This document shows positions 33,664-44,459 of a stretch of DNA of 64,000 nt, piece after piece. The stretch covers positions 361,940-425,939 of the forward strand of contig FN649744.1 in NCBI GenBank assembly GCA_000310025.1. The letters are read 5' to 3'. Position numbers and translations under genes: made by a program. This DNA comes from Ectocarpus siliculosus (lineage: Eukaryota > Sar > Phaeophyceae > Ectocarpales > Ectocarpaceae). The first letter of the stretch is position 1. Every line of letters starts with the position of its first letter. The notes beneath the pieces are model-generated. The model ran no database searches and was not told the DNA's origin. It saw nothing but the letters and a program-made list of their open reading frames with translations.

Positions 33664-36600
33664 GCGGCGGCGTGTCGATCGCCCCGCATCCCGCCCCCCC
33701 CGCCTGGCACTGGCACCGCGGCTGCTGCTGGCGCTCCTGCTCCTGCTCCTCCGCCCACCGCGCTCCCTGCTGAAACTCCTGCGCCTCCCCCTATCCCGGC
33801 TTGAACTCCTGCTGCTGTGGCGCCCGCCGCCCCTCCGTCCACCTCCGCGGCCGCGGCTCCTGCTCCTGCTCCTGCTTCTCCCACGGCGTCCGGTGGGGGG
33901 GCGGCGGGTGCCGCGACCCGCACTCCGGCTCCTGCTTCGGCTCTTGCTGCGGGACCTGCCTCTGTCCCTCCAGCCCGACCTACGGTCATGGCGATCACGG
34001 TCGCGACTGTCGTCCCTCCCGCGCTCTCTGCGTCATGTTGGTGGTGTTGGTGGTAAACGAAAATGCCAAACAAGGGCGATTCGGATAGGGCGTCAGAGGA
34101 AGCTTAATAGGTTGCAACAGAGCAAGGCTACGCCAGAGGAAGGCTGCGGCCAACCCTGACGCTACATCGGTGACGCTATCGGTAATAAAGGGCACATTAA
34201 TCACGCCTTGAAGTTGTCGCATGGTACGTACGCGAGGAGATGGTAGTTGGACGTAGATTAGTGCGCTTCGCGCCAAAGCGACGGCGACGTCCAGAACCAC
34301 TGCTTGACCTTTCAGCTTCATCTACTTCCCCGGCCCCATCCCCCCGCAACACTTACCGGCTCCTGCTGCTGCGGCGGCGGCCCCTATCTCTGCTCTTGCT
34401 CCTGCTCCTGCTCTTGCTGCGGCTCCAGCTCCTCCCCCTCTTCCCCCTGCTGCGGCTTCGGTCGCGCCCCCCCCTCCCCCTGCTGGCGTTCCTCTCGTCC
34501 CTCTTGCTCCTGCCGCCTTTCCGCTTGCGGTCGTCGTCATCGTCGCTGGAGGCACCACCAGCAGAATCATCGCCTGAGTCATCACCCCCGCTGCTGCTGC
34601 TGTCGCCCTTCTTCTTGCCGCTTCCGTCTTCGGTCCTCCTGGCCGGGGCCTTCTTGCCCTTCTTGCCCTTCTTGCCGCCATCTTCGTCCCCCTGCCCGCC
34701 GCTGCCGCCCTTTCCTCCAGCCCCTTCATCCTTGTCCGCCTTGGAACCCTTCTTCCCACCGTTAGCTGCAGTGTCACCACCACCACCACCACCACCACCA
34801 CCACCACCACCGCCGCCGCGATCCCTGTCACGGTCCATCGGGAAAGATCGCTCCTTCGCGGCAAGCTCCCGTCCCCCACTCAAGCTACGGCTACGGCTAC
34901 GGCTATGGCTGCGCCCACGCCCACGCCCGCTGCTCCTGCTCCGACTCCTGCTCCTGCTCGCTCCGCGGCCAGTCCTGGTGGAGGCGTGCTTCTCTTTCCC
35001 CGCCCTTTCCGGAGGAATTTTCGTGGAACTTTCCGCGCCGCCGCCGGTCGAGACCTTGGTGGCCTTCGCCGTGCGGGAGCGGCCCTTGGACCCCATCCCA
35101 GCACGCTCATCGGCAACGTCCTGGATGAGCGACATGGCCAGGGCTTCTCGAGCCTCGATCTCGGCAGCGCTGACCGCGGTCGGAGGCTTGGGCTGGATTG
35201 GATTGGATCGGATTGGATGGACAAGAATTGTTGTGCGAGGAGAGGATGCGTGGGGGAAGGAAGCGATGCCGTGAGAGTGCGGACGACGGGCGGGAGGGGA
35301 AAGGCGGATAGAAACGGGAACTCCACCGTGTCTAATGTCGGACATGTGAGCCAAGACAAAAAAAAACGTAAAAACCTTGCGAAAGTTGCCACCGCTCAAC
35401 GATACCCAAGGAAATGATATAGCGATATAGCCCTCTCGACTCTGTCGCTATAGCAGAGGCAGTAATTATCTCCACAGCAGTACGAGGGGTCCAAAATAGT
35501 GCGGGCCCCCGATTTTGTGCGGTCAAAGTCTTGCCTGGCACTCGATTTGCCGAACACGTCGAAACCAGTGTAAAACACAGCAGTCCGCAATAGTTATGCA
35601 TGTATTGTGGAGCTTTGGTACGGAACCATACTACATCGGGACAATCACCACATGGCTTCACCTCTCTCTCCCTTTCTCATCTATCTCTCGTCTCCCGCAC
35701 GCCTCTTTCTACCTGTGTCTTCTGGCAACCTCCAGCTGCTGTCTCACATTCTTGCTGTACTTGTCGTCGTCCCCGTCTTCCTCGTCGTCGCTACCAGCAG
35801 ACGAACCACGCTTGCCCTTGCTCCTGCCGCTGTCCCTGCCGTCAGCCGACCAAGAAACCAAACAACAAAACGATTTCATTTCATCGCGACACCCCTTATC
35901 ACCCTTCTTGGGGGAATGCTCCTTCCTGCCTTTCATTTGTCCAAAACGAGCTGGAAGGTTGGCAAGACATCCTCGGGCGGTGCCAGCGATGCTTCCATCC
36001 CGCTTTGAGCGACCGCTAGTCTGACTCGTCGCACACGAACGCTATGACACGAAACACAGCAAAGGGCAGCCTTCTGACTCCAGCCAAACGGACACCGGGC
36101 GAAACTAAAACAGAAACTAAAACAGCAACAGCGGTGCTGTAGCGTGTGACGGGCCCCAACCACGAGGGCATCACGAAGGCAGCAAAAGGGCACACGAAAG
36201 CAGCAACAGGAAGAGAGCCAGCCGTGGATGCGCGAAAAGACCAAGAGGCCAAGAGAGCAATCAAGAGACACTGCTTGAGATGCTTGAGACTTGTGCTCCT
36301 CGTACCTCCCTCTCCCCCTGCTCCCGCTCCTGCTGCGGTCGCGGCCTCTGCCTCTACGGTCTTGGCGGTCGCGGTCACGGCCAACTCCTCTGCCCCTGTC
36401 CTTCCTGTCGTCGTCGTCTTCCGATTCTTCTGGCTCTCCGGCGCTAACCTCGCCCCCAGCCTGGACCGGAGAAAAACAACCAAAACAAAAATACGTGCAC
36501 AACGATTAGCACCGTAAGATTTTAGCACCAAAAAACATGCGCACGGGATGACACCGTAAGCTTGCAGCACGGACTGATACGGGTACTAACGAAACCGTAC

Positions 36601-39600
36601 ACGCAGGACAGCACGGAAAGCTTGCGGCGCGGAAAACGTGCACACGGGATTGCATTGTAAGCTTGCAGCACCAAAAACATGCACGGGGGAAAGCACCGTA
36701 AGCTTGCCGCACGGATTTCGGGGAACTACGGTAAGCTTCAAGCACGGACTCGTGGTACGATAATACCGCAATCTCGTACGCGGGATACCTTGCAGCAGCA
36801 ACGAAAGCGCTTAAGCTTGCTCCATGCACATGGGGATAATACCGAAACGTTGCAGCACGGAATCCGGAAATACCACAACCTTACTATTATACTCGATGCA
36901 ATCGGGGTACCAGTACATTACAGCGCCTTTAGAGCCATCGCAAAGGGGATGTCATCGTTTTTCAATCTGTTTCACTACTGTTGTCTTGCTCATTTCAATA
37001 TTAATATTACACTTCAATATATTATTGCCCTTGCTCCAGGCGCACGGTGTTGCATCGAGGAAAACGAAGTTAAAACAAGAGTCGGAGAGATGGCACCCCC
37101 GTGTTAGCGTTTTCTTAAGTCGTAGTTCTCCACAACTACTGTAGGAGGGTGCGAACACCAACCGATACCTTTCAGGAAAGCCCTCGACCAGGCGTTTTCC
37201 AAAAAATCCCCTTTCGGCAGTGATAAATATATATATATATATATATATTCCCTCCCATCATTGGACTCTGTCGTCTGCGCCTCTGGCCCCCACCCTCCAC
37301 TTCTACTATTATAGCTAGACGACCCAACCGGCGTCACATAGGAGGGGGGGGTTGGACCCCCTCCTGCGGCTCCTGCCTGAGATATTTTTATCGCGACAAG
37401 GGTCCAGCAATCCCTTCCCTCGCGACTTATTATGAAGTCGATCTAGTTTTCTAACAACGAGCTTTGCAGCCCGTCGCTTCCAACTTAGACCAGGATTTAT
37501 ATAGTGAGAAAAATAACTCCCTTTGCCGGGACTCGAACCCATATATACCCCCCTGGTTGTGGAGAAATACGCTACGGTACTATAATAATAAAAAAACGCT
37601 GACACGGGGGTGCTGTGCTATCTCTCCGACATTTCGGCACTATAGCTTGAACACCTCAACACATGCCATGCACTGCTATTGTGGCAATCCAGAGAGCGCC
37701 GAAGGCAGCAACAGTACCGAAAGTACACAGCAGTAGAAGATGTATAATACTCCCAAGTGTTCGTTGTCGTGCTTTTCTTGTCTTCACACATCGCAAACCA
37801 CTCCGGTCGCTACTCAGTGACTTTTGACTTTTGGCACCAGACCGCTCAACTGGCGAGAACGGCGAGGCGCTAAATTGTCTACGAAAAAACGAAAGAGCAG
37901 TGTTTGGCGTAGAAGGAAGGGCCTAACAGCGAATCAGGTAATAGATAGAGGGCTGGTACAAGACAATACTCTATTAATACCGGGTTTCTCTTAAAACCGT
38001 ACCATCAACTACTGGTATGTGCTTTTCTCACGGCCACGACAAGCCACTTTCTCTCTCTGAAGCAACACTTTTCTCTTGGGATACTGTAGTGCTCACATCC
38101 CAGTCCTCGTCCAGGACGCTAACCCTCGCCCCCTTGAGCAGCTTGGAGTCCTCCAGAGCCACTCTCTTCGGCAACCGGGGCAGGGCGATGCTGCAGCTGA
38201 TGTCCGAGTGCAACAGCTCTTCGATCTGCTGATCGATCGTGCGCAGCTCCCAGCCTGTTGTTTCATGCGGCAGTGACATCGGTCGGCATTTACAGCAGTG
38301 GCTTTGGTGCTAGAGAGCGAGCGAGCGACATGCAAGGCCAAGCACGGCAGCTACTACAAAATACAAGCGGTTCAGTCGGTCGTTTGATAAGCTCACACGT
38401 GGTGCCCTGCGCAGAAACAAGAACGCTCGGAGTATTCACAACCCCACCGTTCGTGGAAAGCACTTCGGCTAGCAGCACATCGCGACACTTCCATGGGCCA
38501 TCCATATGTCCATGGTATGCCATATGCTACATGTGACGAGGACGCACGTCGTGCGGGGACCCGGCGTCACCGAGAGAGAAAACGGAAAAATCCGCAGCTA
38601 ATACAACAGCGCCACTTTGGGCTAGCTAGGGGTTAGTTTGCGTTGGATAGCTGGCCATCCCACCATACGGTCGTCCATCCAATTAACGGTTGTCCATCCC
38701 ACCAAACGGGAGTCCATCCAATGAAACGGTCGCCCATCCCACCAAACGGCATTCCATCCAATCAAACGGTTGGTGAATAGTCCATCCCACCAAACGGCTG
38801 TGCATCCAATCAAACGGTTGGTAGTCCATCCCACCAAACGGCATTCCATCCAACTACAACGGTTGTACATCCCACCAAACGGCCGTCCATCCAATGAAAC
38901 GACGGCTGGCATATGTAGTCCACCTAGTGGCGACCCACAAATACCAATAAATTATCGTGGCCTTCCTGTAACGTTAAAATACCATGGTAATATTTCTTGA
39001 AGCATAGCATACCTTGTGTCAAGCGTAGTCGTATCTTCCTGTAGTCGTTGTAGAGAGGCTCTAGGTACTGATATATATCCGCCGGGGTGCCGACGAGTCG
39101 GAGATAGAACGCGCCCAGCACTCGAACATACCTTGCAGCACCACGGCACGCCAAGTGGCAGCAAGCAAGCAGCATTCAAGAACGAAAACACGGACTACGA
39201 GAGAGACGAAAGTATCACGTTCCCAGACAAGTGTTGACGGCTGACCATCGCAGTGAAAGTACTGCAGTATGTGAAAGCAATATTCGCGAACGAAAAGAGT
39301 ACGAAATAATACCTTCCAGACAGAAAACTCAAGACTGAACACAGCAGTGACAACAGTCGCACCATTCCGTACAGTACTCCCACAACGCTTCCCCCGTTGC
39401 GTTCGAAGATGAACTTGAACCAACCAATCCACCCATCAAACGGGTCATGGCAGCGCCGACTCCTCTTTGAATCTTTGAAATCGCTCGAGAGCAAGGACAG
39501 GACAATAGCCGGCGCAGACAGACCAGCCAACACCAACCACACTTCTCACGCTTCCTTCCTTGCATTGCGTGTTTGAGACAAAGGTAGATAGATATGCGAC

Positions 39601-41987
39601 GGGATAATAAGAATGAATTTACAAGGGCATTTTGATTTCGTTGTGGCCAGAAATAAATGGCAACGCCCATTCCTCTCATGCGCGGGTGTTTGTTAACAGC
39701 AACCAACAAGCTTACAGCAACTACTCCTGGCGGTAAACTTTTCTAACAACACAAGCAAAACCACAAAACCCCACTTTAGTTGCACATTTGTCCGAAACTT
39801 CACGCCGATCTCCGTAGACCCGAGCCGTCCTTTGAGACCTTTCAAGACCACCATCAACCACAAACATTCCGGTTTATCCACGTATGCGCGAACCCAATCA
39901 GTCGCCAGAATCTCCGGAAATCAGCGACTATTCAAAGATGTTCTCCCAAAGTCAGCGACCTTCNNNNNNNNNNNNNNNNNNNNNNNNNNNNNNNNNNNNN
40001 NNNNNNNNNNNNNNNNNNNNNNNNNNNNNNNNNNNNNNNNNNNNNNNNNNNNNNNNNNNNNNNGTCAGCGACCTTCTCCGAAACCCAATGACGATCTCCG
40101 AAAGTCAACGAACGGTGTTCTCGGAAAAGAAACTTCCTCGCGCGACACGAAGCTACGGTACTGCTCGCTGTACATCTCACTTGTAATCCTCGTTCTTTAT
40201 GAACTCGATGATGATCTCCTTCTCCGGCTGTATCTGCAGCATCTTGAGCACCAGGCAGAGGAACTTCGTGGGCTGCTGGTTCCCCCCGAAGGTCCCTCCC
40301 AGGTGTGTGAGCATCATGGCCTTGTCTACCAGCGTTTCCGCGGTAAGACCGAAGCAGTGCTCCTTCCAGTACCTTCGCCAACCCATCGATAGACAATATA
40401 TTTCCCAACATGAAATACGTACAGCAGCAGAGGTAGAGGTGACCACATAGAGGTTCAAACAACACAAGCGGGGAGAAATCACGGAGCAGCGCCAACGGAG
40501 ATGGTGTAGTGAAAGTTTTGGAGGTGCAAAGGTGACTGCGCCAGTGTTCTGTTTTCATGCCGCGATGTGAGGCCGTACTGCAGAGTGGTACTCTCTCTAA
40601 ACAGCTAAGTAGTGCCCGGTGGTCCATCACGACTTGTGAGGAAGTCCAAAGAACGGTTCGGAGAGTGGCGGAAACAGGAACGGCGAGAAAAAGGAGATGA
40701 GCACGAAACAGAAAACGCATGCTCTTACTGAAAATTCGGTGGCGGGAATGTTAACCTTCGATGTGGAAAATTACACGCAACGCTTGCGGGCTCCGTTGTG
40801 TCTCCTGTTGCAACATCATGAAAGCACGATTTGACCGCCATATCCAGTTGCCACCCCTTACCCGTTGTGCTATTAATAAGGCAAAGAAATGAATATCCGT
40901 GGTTGCAACGCTTGAAAAGGAGAGGAGGGTCCAACAAAGACAACGTCGACGACAAAACAAAGGGATCTTTTGTGGTGCTGCTGACATCACGACCCAAACC
41001 AAAACACAAAATGCGGCACGAACGAACAACCCACGACCCTTCGAGGCTGTTGCTTCGCTAGAACAGCATTGTAGCATTCCATCCCAGAGGAGGGGGAGAT
41101 TAAGGTTGACATATCCCACGCCGAAGTCTACTCTACAGCAGGAGTGGATTTAAAAACGTCCCATCCCTTCGCGCGGCTGCCCTTACAGGTTGTTGTAGAT
41201 CTTCTGCCTTGTGATCTTCTCGATCAAGTTCTGAGGGTTTGTGCCATGCACCGTGCGTGCCAGGGGATCTGACAACACGTAACACGAATGGATAGGATCA
41301 ACCATCGACGAGGAAGGACACGGGGGTAGACAGAGGCAGGTAGGGTCAGCAAGATTCACGAGGGAACGGGCATGAAAGGAAGCGCGGGATGCTGCGGTGC
41401 AACGAAACCAACACCCTGGTCAAGCAAGGGCGGGATAGTCGACGGCACAGCAGTGAACCAAACCTCGTCTTTTGGAAAGTGGCTGGGATATATACAGGTG
41501 CTTCCCAGGACAAGGGAAGGCGTGGGTTAGGTACTCCACGGCAGTTATACTGCTGCTGCATTTTGTGGCTGCTCGCGAAGCAGCCGTTCTGTAAGGAGGT
41601 TTGTGCGCCTTCCCCATGCCGCATTCACAAACTGCTGCCGCCTCCGCCGCCATCCAGCGCAGCCGCAGCCACTACGTGTGTGTTGTGTGTTGACACGTTG
41701 CTTTCCCCTGAAACTAGGAGAGGGGAGGATTTCCCTGACACCCGCGCCACACGGGCTCACACATCTAGTGTACACTTTGGATTGTAGAAGGCATCTTCGC
41801 TAGACGGAGAAAAAAGAACTCCTACAAGTAGTAAAGAGGAAGAGTCCCACAACTTACCGGGAGACAGACACAAGTTAAACAAAAGTATGGGCCTGTTGTG
41901 ATAGAAGGTTAAGGTTTGTTTGTCGCCAAGACACTGATTGGCATGTACGAAAAGAGGCACGACGCCCTTACCGGTAGCGTTCGCCAT
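32875..41987 (-). CDS. PRP38: Pre-mRNA-splicing factor PRP38 with RS domain and C-terminal HIND-like motif
   Basis: Ten minus-strand exons join in frame to 793 aa: 41987-41972, 41268-41187, 40372-40181, 39131-39013, 38254-38097, 36460-36306, 35835-35748, 35192-34357, 34027-33611 and 33193-32875. All introns are GT-AG. Residues 7-189 form the PRP38 domain: VHGTNPQNLIEKI, YWKEHCFGLTAE, LKMLQIQPEKEIIIEFIKNE, YQYLEPLYNDYRKIR, IEELLHSDISCSIALPRLPKR. PRP38 is part of the spliceosomal B complex and is needed for its activation. Then come an acidic segment, charged Lys/Asp and Gly runs, and long Arg/Ser dipeptides, longer than in human PRPF38A (about 312 aa). The last residues, SVEFWNDERAKLGLKPLK, resemble the Hub1-interaction element (HIND) reported in Snu66/SART1 and at the C-terminus of plant Prp38. 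The tiny 16-nt first exon (MANAT) rests on the family's usual MAN start. Confidence 0.92.
34782..34818. repeat. (CCA)n tract encoding poly-Gly in PRP38
   Basis: About twelve CAC/CCA triplets on the plus strand, read as glycine codons on the coding minus strand, in exon 8 of PRP38. Likely length-variable. Confidence 0.8.
36510..36850. repeat. Degenerate ~50 bp tandem repeat in PRP38 intron 5
   Basis: Diverged units share CCGTAAGCTTGCAGCACGGA with a following AACGTGCACACGGGAT-like part. The AAGCTTG core recurs about seven times from 36510 to 36825. Confidence 0.75.
37226..37249. repeat. (TA)n microsatellite
   Basis: About eleven uninterrupted AT units in PRP38 intron 5. Confidence 0.9.
37500..37590 (-). 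repeat. tRNA-like sequence (B-box GGGTTCGAGTCCCGG), probably SINE-derived
   Basis: The minus strand has GGGTTCGAGTCCCGG, an exact B-box, preceded by GTAGCGTATTTCTCCACAACC, which loosely resembles a tRNA 5' half. The 3' side (CAAAGGGA) has no pairing 5' acceptor strand, so this is not a functional tRNA gene as read. A tRNA-derived SINE or tRNA relic in PRP38 intron 5 is the likelier explanation. Confidence 0.35.
38648..38907. repeat. Minisatellite of alternating ~20 bp units in PRP38 intron 4
   Basis: Two subunits alternate: CCATCCCACCAAACGG and CCATCCAATCAAACGG, each with a short variable joint (TCGT, CATT, GTTGGTAGT). About six pairs in all. A two-level repeat like the one at 5038-5676 but less regular. 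Confidence 0.9.
39964..40063. other. Assembly gap (100 N) in PRP38 intron 3
   Basis: Exactly 100 N. GTCAGCGACCTTC ends the left flank and GTCAGCGACCTTCTCCG begins the right flank, with further TCCGAAA/ATCTCCG variants on both sides. The gap therefore falls in a tandem repeat and its true length is unknown. It does not interrupt an exon of the model. Confidence 0.95.
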
Positions 41988-42134
41988 GTTTGTTTCTCCT
42001 TGTTTTTCCTCTTTCTATTCCACAGCTGCGGCGCTGTCGTGTGCCCCCCAGATCTTGCACCTGAGTCGGGTGACCGATGGGGAAAAAGGGGGTAAACCGA
42101 GTGTTAGTAGAGCCATACGAGCGTGAATTCCCTC

Positions 42135-42260
42135 CTCTCATCGAGTGCTTTTCGAAAACGTGTCGTTTGTTTAATGCGTCTACAACCTCCTCGTCGCGGA
42201 GTACAGCTGTGTACCCATCCGTTGGAAATCGGTCCAGCAGGGGGTATGATATCTTACGTC
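42135..42260. mobile_element. MITE family 1, partial copy c
   Basis: Matches the right half of the copy at 26113-26309: ATCGAGTGCTTTTCGAAAACG, CGTTTGTTTAATG, then GGAAATCGGTCCAGCAGGGG and the terminal GTATGATATCTTACGTC. The left end is not recognisable. Confidence 0.55.
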
Positions 42261-43617
42261 ACCAACGGTGTTTTCACTCCCCCTTCGTTCGATGCGCCGT
42301 GCCTTGTCGCATCTCTTGTCGCTTGCACCGCTATACGATTCAAGCGTACATGCAAGCATGCCTGTCAGCGACCCTGTAAAGCTGTTTGCAAATGTTGCAA
42401 CTTTATTGCTCCTCTTGCTCTGTCTGCCTTGGCGGCGGCAGCTGTTGTGAGGGTGAGAATGGGTGCGGCGAGATGACCCAGCAGGACCGATCGAGATTTG
42501 GAGCGTGTTGTATCGTAAACAAACTTGTCGGTCACTGAGAGGATCTACGCTTACCAACGCTGGGATCTTGACGTGTCGATGACTACATTAGTTTTTGTGC
42601 GTGGTGTAGGCAGCCGTGCTTGCTATGTATGGCTTGCAACAGCAGTGGATCTGCTGTGCGTGAACGACTCTCCTGCTGGCACCGCTGCTTGCCCCCACCC
42701 CCACATACTGGGTACTGCTGTGGTGGATATACACAACGATAGTCGCTGCAACGCACTACAGCCACGTCAAGCAGTATGTAGTCAAGCATAGCTGGCCTAA
42801 GAAAGCTGGAGTCAAAGAGAGTGGTGTGCCAACATACATAGCACCAGGTGTATGGTACATACATCTCAGAGAGCTGAGCGGGAAGGTATGCATAGGTTGT
42901 CAAAACCAAGCAAAGGGCGGGATCAGCGCTTTGTTCACGATGCTGCAAAACAAGAGACCGTCGTTCAAAGACCCACACAATCAGCATTCACCTGGAGGTC
43001 CGGTTGGCTAGCTAACCCTGTTGAGCGTTGAAGCACTGCACTGGACAGCGGCAGGCGGCGGTGGGAGGCGGGATCAGACGAGCAGACGAGCAGACACGAG
43101 TGGCACCCCAGACAGGTTTTGATGGGTACCCCTTGTTTTCAGGGGCTCCATCACAGCGTCAACAGTCAAGCACATCCACAACAGCATCCCAGACCATGAT
43201 CCATCCATCACAGTCGATAACCAAGCTAGCAACAACCAGGCAGCAGCAGCGCCGACAGAGAGGGGAGACCGTGATATGTTGCAGAACGCACGGTATTCGG
43301 TCATGCGTCGGGGTGGTGCGTCCTTGAAGCCAAGGGCAAGGCCAAGGCAAAGGGCCGCAAGAACGACGGCAAGTCACCCAATCAATCTACGAAGCATAAG
43401 CAAGCTGCTGCATCTCTTGGGTCGTGTTTGATCGATGCACACTCTCCCAGTGTGCTGTAGAAACCGTACCTGCACACGATTATTCAGGACCAAAGTTTAT
43501 CTCTTGTGTGTTATCAATGGCACCATCCTGGTCTACCTTGTGAGTGAAACGTTCACTTCAGATGTGTTCGCGTTGCACATGATAATAATCCTGATATACA
43601 GTAGTCAACCGTAGAAT

Positions 43618-43830
43618 GCGTAAGATACCACACCCCCTGAACCGATTTTGAAAGCTCGATTACTCCACGATGAAGATGGTACCAAATCAAATGATACTTG
43701 TACATTATGGAAAAGCTCTCGCCGAGCCGATTCCATCGCCGCCATTTTCGGCACCGTCGCTACCATTGTTTTTCGCTGCAGAGTAGTCGAGCTTTGGAAT
43801 CAGCCCACAGGGATGTGTGGTATCTTGTGC
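43618..43830. mobile_element. MITE family 1, copy b
   Basis: About 213 bp. The left end GTAAGATACCACACCCCCTG is repeated inverted at the right end (TGTGTGGTATCTTGTGC). Sub-terminal AGCTCGATTAC / GTCGAGCTTTGG also match copy a. Confidence 0.75.
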
Positions 43831-44459
43831 AACCTGTGTAAATATTTTTCCAACAGAGGAGTTCCCGCCGTTGGAGATAGTTTCCAGACAGAAGGTAGAA
43901 GGTGCTCAAGTCTTGGCTGTGAAGGTTGAGTGATGCTTGCCGGAGACTGGATGCAAAAACATACTATGTTCTTGCAAGGGCCTTCAAGTGCTCCTCGTTA
44001 CTCTGCGTTGCTGGACCTAAGATGTTGCTATAATACATTGCTCTTCATGCTAACCCAGGTACCTCCCCCAAGCGTGCCTTCGCACATACACACCAATCGT
44101 CTTCTCTCTCACGGCCCTGATGTCATACCTACCTACAGTACCTGGTGGTTTGCTCTGGTTAGGCTGATCCATCCTATGCATATGTACTCGTAAAAGAAAC
44201 CATGATGCCCAGGTGACATATCGGTACACTGTGTAGAGCCGCTCCGCCGATTCCATGCGATACAACAAGGCCTTTAATTATCTGACCACGTGGCGAGAAC
44301 ATGTTTCGGAGAACAACGGTGGTCAAGCCTTCCCTGTACTGTGGTATTGATACGACCCCCCCCACCCCCCCGCTCGAAATACCCACCCATGGTTTATTGC
44401 AGACAGACCGAGGGCGTTCGCGTATTATTTCCTTCTCGACGTCCGAAACCGCCGCGAAC

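Larger units (their letters stand above)
41988..44459. other. Divergent spacer between PRP38 and the deaminase gene
   Basis: This 2.5 kb stretch holds both 5' regions and two MITE family 1 copies. Several open frames (for example minus 42583-42987) show no recognisable domain. No gene supported. Confidence 0.4.

Noticed and set aside
33519-34073. Minus-strand Ala/Gly-rich frame of 184 codons
   Set aside because: Same strand as PRP38 but the wrong frame; the frame dictated by splicing gives Arg/Ser dipeptides.
34240-35274. 344-codon plus-strand Leu/Pro/Ser-rich frame
   Set aside because: It is the mirror image of the Arg/Ser and Gly codons of PRP38 exon 8.
37500-37590. Functional tRNA gene on the minus strand
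   Set aside because: B-box present, but no acceptor-stem pairing and no convincing A-box or anticodon arm.
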